NCBI GenBank assembly: GCA_035555975.1
Contig: DATMFV010000008.1
Coordinates: forward strand, 24,652 to 88,651
Reading direction: 5' to 3'
From: DATMFV01 sp035555975
GTDB lineage: Bacteria; Verrucomicrobiota; Verrucomicrobiia; Chthoniobacterales; Chthoniobacteraceae
Length of the DNA: 64,000 bases
A program made the translations under genes and the position numbers. Positions 17,225 to 25,206 of this stretch are shown here, in pieces (position 1 is the first letter of the stretch; the number at the start of each line of letters is the position of its first letter). The notes below the pieces were generated by a model. That model was not told the DNA's origin. It saw only the letters and a program-made list of their open reading frames with translations, and made no database searches.

Positions 17225-18067
17225 ATGAAATCATTCCACTCCCCCATGAAGCATTTAGTGAAAATCGTAACGCTCCTCTCTGCCGCGCTCCTGTCCGGGA
17301 TGGCATCCGTCCAGGGCTCCGTTCTGATTCGACATTCCGGCAGTATCGACCCCGCCACGGAAGGATGGACCCTTCAGCAAGGAAACAACCCGAGAATCTC
17401 CGCCCACGCGGCGACGGATGGCGGCACGGCGGTCTGGCAGATCAACAACGTCAAGAACACACCTGAAGAAACGGGCAGCACCCACTATCTCTATTACCAG
17501 AGCTTCCTCCCACAGGATCTGGACCTCTCCACGGGATGGTCCCTGACGGTTTCCCTGCGGGTGGATGGCGTGTCTCAGGCGACAGGCGCACAAAGTACCA
17601 TCACTTTCCTGAGCGAGTACGACCTCTCGGGCCAGAGACTTTCCGGCAATGACCGGATTTCCTATACCATGTACTTTGGAACGGCGTCGGGAGGCGGCAT
17701 CCGCTTTCAGGTGCTGACGAGCGATGGGGCTGTTACGGTGGCCACCGGCTCGACCGCGACCGCAGGCGACTACCATACTTTTTCGCTGGAATGGAACCCG
17801 GGGGATACGGCGGTCTCGGCCCTGTTCGATGGCGAGGTTGTCAAGTCCGACTTCGCGGGCGTCACCGCAAGCACGGTCATCAGGTCGAACCTCCAATGGG
17901 GAAATGCCGCGACCTCCTCATCCCTGGATCGCACGACGTACTGGAAGCAGGTGGAATTTGCGGTCGTTCCGGAGCCCTCCACCCTTGGCTTTCTCGGCAT
18001 TTTCGGGGGATTCATGGCGGCCTGTGCCACGCTTTCGCGCAGGGGCCAACAGGGAACGAACCGGTAA
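17225..18067 (+). CDS. PEP-CTERM sorting domain protein
   Basis: Exported protein of 280 aa with signal peptide HLVKIVTLLSAALLSGMASVQG. A beta-rich domain with a jelly-roll, lectin-like look follows (STHYLYYQSFLP, FSLEWNPGDTAVSALFDGE). The classic PEP-CTERM tail starts at VVPEPSTLGF, with a hydrophobic helix and SRRGQ basic end. Such tails are processed by exosortase and direct proteins to the surface or exopolysaccharide; no exosortase gene is in this window. ATG 17225 was chosen over the open frame before it; ATG 17246 is an alternative. It is the first gene of a five-gene rightward unit with sugar transport and lyase genes, so a role in binding the polysaccharide or its fragments is likely (inference). 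Confidence 0.85.
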   Translation: MKSFHSPMKHLVKIVTLLSAALLSGMASVQGSVLIRHSGSIDPATEGWTLQQGNNPRISAHAATDGGTAVWQINNVKNTPEETGSTHYLYYQSFLPQDLDLSTGWSLTVSLRVDGVSQATGAQSTITFLSEYDLSGQRLSGNDRISYTMYFGTASGGGIRFQVLTSDGAVTVATGSTATAGDYHTFSLEWNPGDTAVSALFDGEVVKSDFAGVTASTVIRSNLQWGNAATSSSLDRTTYWKQVEFAVVPEPSTLGFLGIFGGFMAACATLSRRGQQGTNR

Positions 18068-18071
18068 GTTT

Positions 18072-19142
18072 ATGTTCAGAGATACCACACTGCCTGTACC
18101 GGTGGCGATCGTCGGCCTTGGCCGGGCCGGCTGGAACATGCACCTGAAGGCGCTCGTCAAGCATGGCGGTTTTCAGATCGTCGATGTGGCCGATCCCGTG
18201 GCCGAACGCTGCCGGGAAGCGGCCGATTTGACCGGCTGCGGAGCATTCAGCGACATTGATGCCTTGCTGGCAAAGACAAAGGCGGAACTGGTGGTCGTGG
18301 CGACTCCCTCTTCGATGCACTATGAAGACGCCGCCAAGGTCTTCCGTTCCGGGCGGCATTGCATTCTCGAAAAACCGATGGCATTCCGCGCCAGCGAGGC
18401 GGTGCGGCTGGCGGAGATGGCCGGGGAAAACAACCTGGGGCTGTTTGTGCATCATAACCAGCTTCACCTGCCGGAATACTGGCATCTTAAACAGGCGATG
18501 GCAGGCGACGTGCTCGGAAAGCTCTTTCACCTCCGGGTCTTTTGGGGCATGTACCGGCGGCGATGGGACTGGCAGACGCTTAAAAAGAACGGAGGCGGCC
18601 AGTTAAGCAACACCTGCTCCCATGTCCTGAGCATCGTTCTTCCCCTGCTGCCGGGGCGGGCGGAGTGTGTCTATTGCGAACTTCGAAACATCAAGGATGC
18701 GGGCGACGCCGAAGATCACGTCCACCTGGTCTTGCAAACCGATACCGGGATGACGGTCGATGTCGTGGTCTCCACTGCCATTGAGGCCATGGCACCAAGG
18801 TGGATGTTGTGCGGAGAATATGGCACCCTGGTTTCAGATGGAACCCGCGGTTGCCTGCGGTACATCGACCCGGCCGGGCTTCCTCCCCTTTCCGTCATCG
18901 ATGCGGCGGCCCCCAATCGCGCCTATATGAAAGAAGAGCTTTGCTGGAGGGAGGAGGAAATCCGGGCGGATGCCTCATCGATCCCGCCCTTTCATCAGAA
19001 CGTCTTTGAAGCCCTCACGCGGCAGGCACCGCTGGTGGTCACGCCGGAGAGCGCCATCGAGGTTGTCCGCGTCATTGAAGAGGCGAGGCTGGCTGCGACA
19101 CTTCATTCGACGGCCCTTCCCGAGGTTCCCTCCGTGGCCTGA
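18072..19142 (+). CDS. Gfo/Idh/MocA-family oxidoreductase
   Basis: NAD(P)-dependent sugar oxidoreductase-type protein of 356 aa. The Rossmann motif is VAIVGLGRAGWNMHL and the family motif is ILEKPMAFRASEA. ATG 18072 follows the PEP-CTERM stop by 4 bp; the longer in-frame reading upstream overlaps that gene and is rejected. It is embedded between the surface protein and the importer fusion, consistent with intracellular conversion of an imported sugar. It is not a close copy of the other two Gfo/Idh proteins in the window. Confidence 0.9.
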   Translation: MFRDTTLPVPVAIVGLGRAGWNMHLKALVKHGGFQIVDVADPVAERCREAADLTGCGAFSDIDALLAKTKAELVVVATPSSMHYEDAAKVFRSGRHCILEKPMAFRASEAVRLAEMAGENNLGLFVHHNQLHLPEYWHLKQAMAGDVLGKLFHLRVFWGMYRRRWDWQTLKKNGGGQLSNTCSHVLSIVLPLLPGRAECVYCELRNIKDAGDAEDHVHLVLQTDTGMTVDVVVSTAIEAMAPRWMLCGEYGTLVSDGTRGCLRYIDPAGLPPLSVIDAAAPNRAYMKEELCWREEEIRADASSIPPFHQNVFEALTRQAPLVVTPESAIEVVRVIEEARLAATLHSTALPEVPSVA

Positions 19143-19157
19143 ACCGGAAAGCACATC

Positions 19158-21524
19158 GTGACAAAGATCATGCTTCTCGTCGCGGCGCTCTGTTGGGCGG
19201 CGACGTATGACGCGGGCGCCACCGGGTCGAAGATCGAGCTTCGCGTCTCGGCCCTGCCCGACCTGGCCGACGTGGACCCCTCCAGCGTCGCCAAACAGCG
19301 GGCGATCAACCGTTTCCTGGAACTCAACCCCGACATCGAACTGAAACCGGCCCGGGGGCTCAGGATCGGGAACATGAATGCCGATGTGACGACGATCATG
19401 ATGATCGCGGGGGATCTCGCGCCGGATGTGATCGAGATGCGCTTTCGCAGCATCGACACCTTTGTCAGCCAGGGGATGCTGGCGCCGCTGGACGACGACG
19501 TGGCGGCCGCCAGGGAGGCGGGCATCGACGTCGGCCAACGGATTCCGCCGCAGCTCCGGGACGTGGTCCACCGGCCCGGACGCGACGGCAGGCGACGGCT
19601 CTACGGTCTGCCCAACCAGTTGATGGTGCGGGGGCTCTACTATAATCGGGAGCTGTTTCGCGAGGCGGGCCTGCCGCAGCGGGCTCCTGTGGACTGGGAG
19701 GAGATGGCCGCCTTCGCCCGCAGGATCTCCGCGCTGGGACCGGTATACCACGGGCTGCTCCTCGGCTCGGGTTCCAGTGCGAGCTGGGACCTGATGAACT
19801 TCGTCTGGTCGGCGGGCGGCGAGGCGGTAAGGGAAATCGCCCCCAACCAGTGGCGGGCCGACTTCAACACGCCGGAGGGCGTGAGCGCCTATCGCTTCTA
19901 TTATCAACTGACGGAAATCGATCGGCTGGTCCTCCGCCGCAGCGGCGACGGGATCAACCCAGAAGAGCGTTCGCGCATCGGCATGTTCTTTGGATACATC
20001 GGCGATACCATCCAGTGGGACCCCGAACTCTTTGCGTTTGGAGCCGTGCCAAAAGGGCCGACCGGCCTTCGCGGTTCCGAGATCAACTCGGCCCTGCTGG
20101 GGGTGTACTCGCGAATTGCCGACCCCAGGGTCCGGGAGGCAGCCTGGCGGTACATCCTTTTCATCACCGGGCCGGAGGCGGAGCGGATTCGCATCGACAC
20201 CATGGTGGAGCTTGGCCAGGCCGGTCAGGTCAATCCCATGGCGTTGCGCCAACATGGATATGACGCCTTTGCAAGTCTTCAGGCACCGGGGCTGGAGCAG
20301 GAGATCGCGGAGACGCTGCGGCATGGCAAGCCCGAGCCGTACGGAAAGAACTGCAACCTGATCTATCAGGAGATGACCTATCCCCTCGACCGCATCCTTC
20401 TGAGCGAACCAATCCGGCAGGCATGGCTCTCGGGAGACATGGCCGGCGTGGATGCCCGGATCAAGGCGATCCTCGATGCCGCGGCGAAACGTTGCAATGA
20501 GCGGATGATTGGCTATATCGCCCCGCAGGCGATGACGTTCCGGCGACAGGTCGCCCTGGCGGTCATCATCATCATCGGCGGTCTCTTTGCGGCCACCGGC
20601 TGGCATGTGTCGCGCTTCTTCACCCGGTCCAGCGCCCTGCTTTCGCGCCCGGTCAGCAGCCGCAGTTGGCTGCCATGGCTATGCCTCCTCCCGGCGCTTG
20701 GCCTGATCACGCTCTGGAACTATATTCCGCTGATCCGAGGAAGCGTCATGGCGTTTCAGGACTACGAGTTGATCCTGGAATCCTCCTTCGCAGGGGTGGA
20801 CAATTTCGCAAACACCCTGTTTGATCCGACGTTCTGGAAGGCGCTGCTGGCGACGCTCCATTTCGCGGCTTACACCCTTTCCTTTGGATTCATCGCGCCG
20901 ATTCTGCTGGCTTACGGCCTCCACCTGATCCCCAGATACAAGGCGCTCTACCGGACGCTCTATTATCTGCCTGCGGTCATGAGCGCGACAGCGACCTTCT
21001 TTCTCTGGCGCGAACTCTTCGGCGTCGACGGCCCGCTCAACGAAGCCCTCCGGTTTCTCGGCTTCGCGGCGCGCCGGGCGTGGACGGACGATCCCGCCTT
21101 TGCCATGCTTTCCTGCGTGATCCCCGGCATCTGGGCGGCTGCCGGTCCGGGATGCCTGATCTATCTGGCCGCTCTCAAGACGATCCCCGAGGAGCAGTTC
21201 GAGGCTTCGGAGATCGACGGTGCGGGCTTTGTTCAAAAAACGCTGAAAATTGTCTACCCCGGCCTGCGGCCCCTGATCTTCATCAACTTCATCGGCGCAG
21301 TGGCAGCCGCCTTCCATGGAGCGACGAACATCCTGATCATGACCGGAGGCGGTCCGGACGGGATCACCGAAGTCGCCTCGCTCAAGATCTTCTATGAAGC
21401 CTTCACGCGGCTCCGCTTCGGACCGGCGACAGCCATGGCGTGGATCATCGGCAGCATGCTCGTCGGCGTCACCGTTCTACAGCTCAAACAACTCAGCCAG
21501 ATGGAATTCAAAACCGCCAGGTAA
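19158..21524 (+). CDS. sugar ABC transporter: solute-binding protein fused to MalF-type permease
   Basis: A 788-aa fusion. Residues 1-20 form a signal or anchor segment, and residues 25 to about 450 are a family-1 extracellular sugar-binding protein (RAINRFLELNPDIELKP, AGDLAPDVIEMRF, PNQLMVRGLYYNRELF). A membrane helix at about 455-475 (ALAVIIIIGGLFAATGW) is followed by a complete CUT1 permease from about 495, with the EAA loop EEQFEASEIDGAGFVQKTLK. The topology is consistent: binding domain outside, linker helix to the inside, then permease TM1 going out. The GTG at 19158 with GGAAAG upstream is the chosen start; ATG 19170 is possible. CUT1 systems normally have a separate binding protein, so the fusion is unusual. 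No ATPase gene is nearby. Confidence 0.88.
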   Translation: MTKIMLLVAALCWAATYDAGATGSKIELRVSALPDLADVDPSSVAKQRAINRFLELNPDIELKPARGLRIGNMNADVTTIMMIAGDLAPDVIEMRFRSIDTFVSQGMLAPLDDDVAAAREAGIDVGQRIPPQLRDVVHRPGRDGRRRLYGLPNQLMVRGLYYNRELFREAGLPQRAPVDWEEMAAFARRISALGPVYHGLLLGSGSSASWDLMNFVWSAGGEAVREIAPNQWRADFNTPEGVSAYRFYYQLTEIDRLVLRRSGDGINPEERSRIGMFFGYIGDTIQWDPELFAFGAVPKGPTGLRGSEINSALLGVYSRIADPRVREAAWRYILFITGPEAERIRIDTMVELGQAGQVNPMALRQHGYDAFASLQAPGLEQEIAETLRHGKPEPYGKNCNLIYQEMTYPLDRILLSEPIRQAWLSGDMAGVDARIKAILDAAAKRCNERMIGYIAPQAMTFRRQVALAVIIIIGGLFAATGWHVSRFFTRSSALLSRPVSSRSWLPWLCLLPALGLITLWNYIPLIRGSVMAFQDYELILESSFAGVDNFANTLFDPTFWKALLATLHFAAYTLSFGFIAPILLAYGLHLIPRYKALYRTLYYLPAVMSATATFFLWRELFGVDGPLNEALRFLGFAARRAWTDDPAFAMLSCVIPGIWAAAGPGCLIYLAALKTIPEEQFEASEIDGAGFVQKTLKIVYPGLRPLIFINFIGAVAAAFHGATNILIMTGGGPDGITEVASLKIFYEAFTRLRFGPATAMAWIIGSMLVGVTVLQLKQLSQMEFKTAR

Positions 21525-21530
21525 GGAGTC

Positions 21531-23216
21531 ATGTTCTCCCCCATCACCCAACGCTCGCCCAAGGTCCGATTCCTTTACCTTGGCATCTATGCGCTCCTGA
21601 CTCTGGGCGCGCTGACGATGATCCTGCCGTTCCTGATCATGCTCAGCGGCTCCGTCGAACCGGGAACCCGGACAAAACCCGCCCTTTTTCCCTCCTGGAT
21701 GGCGACCGACGAGGTGTTCTGGAATCGCTATATCGAAACCAGGTATCACGCCGTCCCCGACCTGCTCCGCATGGCCTGGAGCGATCCGGAGGCGAACTTC
21801 CGCAGCGGCCGGCAGGTCACGGAAGAAGCCGCGTCCGTTGCCTCGTGGAAACAATTCCTGAAGGAAACCCGACCGGGGCCGGAGTGGTTTACGCCGGGGT
21901 TCCTGCGCCAGAATACGCGGATGCCGTCGTTCACCGCGATCGCGTTCCGGAGGTGGCTGCTTGACCAGTATCAGGGCGACCTGTCGCTTCTGAACGCGAC
22001 ATTGCAGACCCGGTTCCACCGGATCACCGCCATCCAGCCGCCCACCGTTCACCTGATCGGCCCGAAAGTCGCCCGGAATCGGTTGATGCAGAAATACCGG
22101 GAATTCTGCGCGACCCTGCCGCCGACCCGCCTGATCCCGTGGAACGTCGGCGGGTACTATCGGGCCGTATACCTTCCGCGCGCGTTGGGGAGCGATGTGG
22201 CGGCGTACAACCAAAAATATGGGACGCACCATGCCTCCTACCGGGAGGTTTCATTTCCGGCGCAAGCACCCGCGACCGGTCGGGAAGAGTGGTTTTTCTT
22301 TGTCAGCAAGATCCTGCGGCCCGACTTTGTTGAACTGACGGAAAGCGGCAACGCGGCCTGGGCAGCCACCGGCGGCGTCCGGGAAGGCTTCATCCGCCAC
22401 CGGGCGAAACCGGAGCATCTGCGGGTGATCAGTATCGATCTCCTTTTTGCAGCATGGGCCTCCCGCCACGGCCTTGCCGAGCTGGAAATCCCGCAGCGGG
22501 AGCTTGACCGAATCGCGTTCGAAGAGGAGTCAGGCTTCTGGCGATGGCAGTTCCTGACGATCAACTACCGGCAGGTGCTCGATGAAATCCTGTTCCATGG
22601 AAGGGCAATCTCCAATACAGCCATCCTGATTGTTCTTTGTGTCGCTGGCGCGCTGATTGTCAACCCGCTGGCGGCCTATGCCCTCTCGCGTTTCAAGTTG
22701 AAACAAACCTATTTCATCCTGCTCTTTTGCCTGGCCACGATCTCGTTTCCGGCGGAGGTGACGATGATCCCGGTCTTTTTACAGATGAAGGAGTTCCACC
22801 TTCTCAATACCTTTGGTGCGCTCGTTCTCCCGGGGCTTGCCAACGGGTTTTCCATCTTCCTGCTCAAAGGTTTCTTTGACAGCCTGCCCAAGGAACTCTA
22901 CGAAGCCGCGCAGCTCGACGGAGCGAGCGAATGGATGATGTTCTGGCAGATTACGATGAACCTTTCCAAGCCGATCCTGGCCGTGATCGCGCTGGGTGCC
23001 TTTACCTCCGCCTACGGGGCCTTCTTCTATGCCCTGATCCTCGCCCCCGACCCGAAGATGTGGACGGTCATGGTTCATATCTACCAGTTGCGCCTCTCGG
23101 TCGATCCGCCCGTTGTCTATGCTTCGCTGATCGTGACGGCTATTCCTACGTTGTTGATGTTTACCTTCTGCCAGAACCTCATCCTCCGCGGCATTGTGGT
23201 CCCGTCGGAGAAATAA
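21531..23216 (+). CDS. MalG-type sugar ABC permease with large periplasmic insertion
   Basis: Second CUT1 permease, 561 aa against about 280 for ordinary members. TM1 is at residues 17-38, then comes a soluble insertion of about 300 residues (about 42-345) before TM2 at 361-381. The remaining helices carry the EAA loop PKELYEAAQLDGASEWMMFW. The insertion sits in the first periplasmic loop and matches no domain I recognise; it contains no frameshift. It follows the fusion gene by 6 bp. Together they would form a permease pair with an oversized periplasmic part, perhaps for long or charged oligosaccharides (inference). Confidence 0.87.
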   Translation: MFSPITQRSPKVRFLYLGIYALLTLGALTMILPFLIMLSGSVEPGTRTKPALFPSWMATDEVFWNRYIETRYHAVPDLLRMAWSDPEANFRSGRQVTEEAASVASWKQFLKETRPGPEWFTPGFLRQNTRMPSFTAIAFRRWLLDQYQGDLSLLNATLQTRFHRITAIQPPTVHLIGPKVARNRLMQKYREFCATLPPTRLIPWNVGGYYRAVYLPRALGSDVAAYNQKYGTHHASYREVSFPAQAPATGREEWFFFVSKILRPDFVELTESGNAAWAATGGVREGFIRHRAKPEHLRVISIDLLFAAWASRHGLAELEIPQRELDRIAFEEESGFWRWQFLTINYRQVLDEILFHGRAISNTAILIVLCVAGALIVNPLAAYALSRFKLKQTYFILLFCLATISFPAEVTMIPVFLQMKEFHLLNTFGALVLPGLANGFSIFLLKGFFDSLPKELYEAAQLDGASEWMMFWQITMNLSKPILAVIALGAFTSAYGAFFYALILAPDPKMWTVMVHIYQLRLSVDPPVVYASLIVTAIPTLLMFTFCQNLILRGIVVPSEK

Positions 23217-23234
23217 CGAATCCACCTTGATCCC

Positions 23235-25106
23235 ATGAACGCCTTTGATTTCAAGCCCCTTCTCCCTCATCCACGACTTTACGTCCCGCCTGAAGCCTTC
23301 TCCCGTTTGCCGGAACGCGTGACCGCGGCGTGGTTCGCGCCATTCTACGCAGTTGCCGCCGGGGAAGCGGAGGCGGCCCTCGACATTGACGGCTTTCCGG
23401 ATGTCGGCAACGGCCATAACTGGCATCTCCACCGCGCCAAAGTGATGCAGGCCCGCATCGTCAATCTTGCCCTGATGATGCAGTTGACAGGGGAGCCTCG
23501 CTACCTTCGCGCTGCGATGAAGCACATCGAGATGATGCGGGACTGGGAGTATTGGTCTTGGATTACCTGGCGGCATGGCAATGCCGATCCCTCGGCCATC
23601 TTTGATCTTTCCTATGGCGAAAACTCCGCGACGCTGGCCATTGCCCTTGACTGGCTTCACCCATGGCTGACGCCAGCCGACGTGTCGTTGATCGTCGAAA
23701 CGGCACGTCGCCCGATCGATTCCATTTTATTTCATACCCGCGGAAAGAACCAGCCGCACTGGGCCGGGGCGGCAGGCAACAACTGGAACGCCGTCTGCGC
23801 CGGTGGGATCGGAATGCTGGCGCTCTCTCTTTTCGAGAAGATTCCCGAAGAAGCCGCTGAAATCCTCAGTTTCGTGGAAGACTCCATGGTGCCGTATATG
23901 GAGGGACTCGAGGCGTTCAACGGCGCATGGCCGGAGGGCATCGGCTACTGGAACTACGGGATGCGTTATGCCTTCATGTATCTGCTGAGTTGCGAAAACG
24001 CGACGGGAAAGCCGCATCGCTGGATCACGCAACCGGCCACGAAGGATTGCCTCTACTTTCCGGCGGACTTCTGCCCGCACGGCATCGGTTGCAGCTTCGG
24101 TGACGCCAACAGTTGGTTTCCGCTCCCGATTCATCATGCCATGGCGCGCCGGCTCGAAGCGGACGATCTCGCCGCAGATCTTCGTGCGAGGCATGACGCC
24201 TCGGAACGCCGCGGCCGCTGGCCGTTCCATGCGGAAACCCTTCTTCTCGTGCCGGAAAAAGGCCGCGATCCCTCGATTGCCAGCGAAGTCGCACGTCTCT
24301 ATACAGGGCAGGATTGGGGATTTCTTGCGGACCGGATGCCCGATCCCTCCCTCTATCTCTCCTTCAGGGGCGGAACCACCGATGTGCTGCACGGGCACCA
24401 TGATCTGACCAGCTTCCACCTGGTGCTCGGCGACGAACGCGCCATCTACAACATCGGCCTCGACCGGTATCTTGACTCCACGTTCAGCCCCCGCCGCCAT
24501 GAAGTGTACGAGACCATGGCGGCGTCCAAGAATGTGGTTCTCATCAACGGGCTGGGAGGAACCTCGCCTTCCTGTGTCACGACATTGCCGCTCGACCCCG
24601 GGCCGGGGCTGCGCGGGTTCCGCCTTGATGCGACAGCGATCCTCGGGGAATCATACGACGGGGCCAGGCCGCTTAACTACCATCACCGGCTTTTTCTGAT
24701 GATCGAAGGGAGGGCTTTCCTGATCCTCGACAGCCTGGAACTGCCGCAGGTAGGGCTAGGCGAACTGCGTTTCCATACGGAGATGACTCCCACGGCGGGA
24801 GAAGCCTCCGTCCTGCTCAACGGCAGGCGGCAAAAAGGGGCGATCTCGCTTGCTTCCAACCAGCCGGGTCGTCTGTTGCAAGGTACGGCGCTGCAAACAC
24901 TCCCCGGGCTGGAGCCGGTGCATGTGATTCGTTGGCTGACCCACGGATTGCACCACCGCATCGTTTTTGCATCGTTATTCGTTCCGGGTGAAACCCCTAC
25001 TCCGCTCCGCGTCAATGTTGAGGGCGATCGCGTCGCCGTGACGCTGGAACTCGCGGGAGTCCGCCGAAGTCTTACCTTTTCCCATGATCTGGCCAACCTT
25101 TGTTGA
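23235..25106 (+). CDS. heparinase II/III-family lyase, no signal peptide
   Basis: Protein of 623 aa with an (alpha/alpha) toroid (ALDWLHPWLTP, AGAAGNNWNAVCAGG, GIGYWNYGMRYAF) and a beta-sandwich with DVLHGHHDLTSFHLVLG, the His-rich region typical of heparinase II/III enzymes. The N-terminus (MNAFDFKPLLPHPRLYVPP) lacks a signal peptide, so a cytoplasmic site is likely, unlike the two lyases at 8904-15020. It lies 18 bp after the permease gene and would act on imported unsaturated oligosaccharides. The order import, then cytoplasmic cleavage, suits an oligosaccharide lyase. Confidence 0.85.
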   Translation: MNAFDFKPLLPHPRLYVPPEAFSRLPERVTAAWFAPFYAVAAGEAEAALDIDGFPDVGNGHNWHLHRAKVMQARIVNLALMMQLTGEPRYLRAAMKHIEMMRDWEYWSWITWRHGNADPSAIFDLSYGENSATLAIALDWLHPWLTPADVSLIVETARRPIDSILFHTRGKNQPHWAGAAGNNWNAVCAGGIGMLALSLFEKIPEEAAEILSFVEDSMVPYMEGLEAFNGAWPEGIGYWNYGMRYAFMYLLSCENATGKPHRWITQPATKDCLYFPADFCPHGIGCSFGDANSWFPLPIHHAMARRLEADDLAADLRARHDASERRGRWPFHAETLLLVPEKGRDPSIASEVARLYTGQDWGFLADRMPDPSLYLSFRGGTTDVLHGHHDLTSFHLVLGDERAIYNIGLDRYLDSTFSPRRHEVYETMAASKNVVLINGLGGTSPSCVTTLPLDPGPGLRGFRLDATAILGESYDGARPLNYHHRLFLMIEGRAFLILDSLELPQVGLGELRFHTEMTPTAGEASVLLNGRRQKGAISLASNQPGRLLQGTALQTLPGLEPVHVIRWLTHGLHHRIVFASLFVPGETPTPLRVNVEGDRVAVTLELAGVRRSLTFSHDLANLC

Positions 25107-25145
25107 AGTCCCCATCATGGGAAGGACGCTCTCGTCAAGCAGGCT

Positions 25146-25161
25146 ACTCTCCCGTGTGAGT
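25146..25161 (+). promoter_or_regulatory. predicted operator, site 5 (GH3 gene)
   Basis: ACTCTCCCGTGTGAGT, one base from site 4, lies 45 bp upstream of the GH3 ATG. The GH3 gene therefore seems to have its own regulated promoter downstream of the importer operon. Confidence 0.62.
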
Positions 25162-25206
25162 GATACCAGGCTTTCCGGGGACGGCACCTGATCGTACTCT
25201 CCGGGG

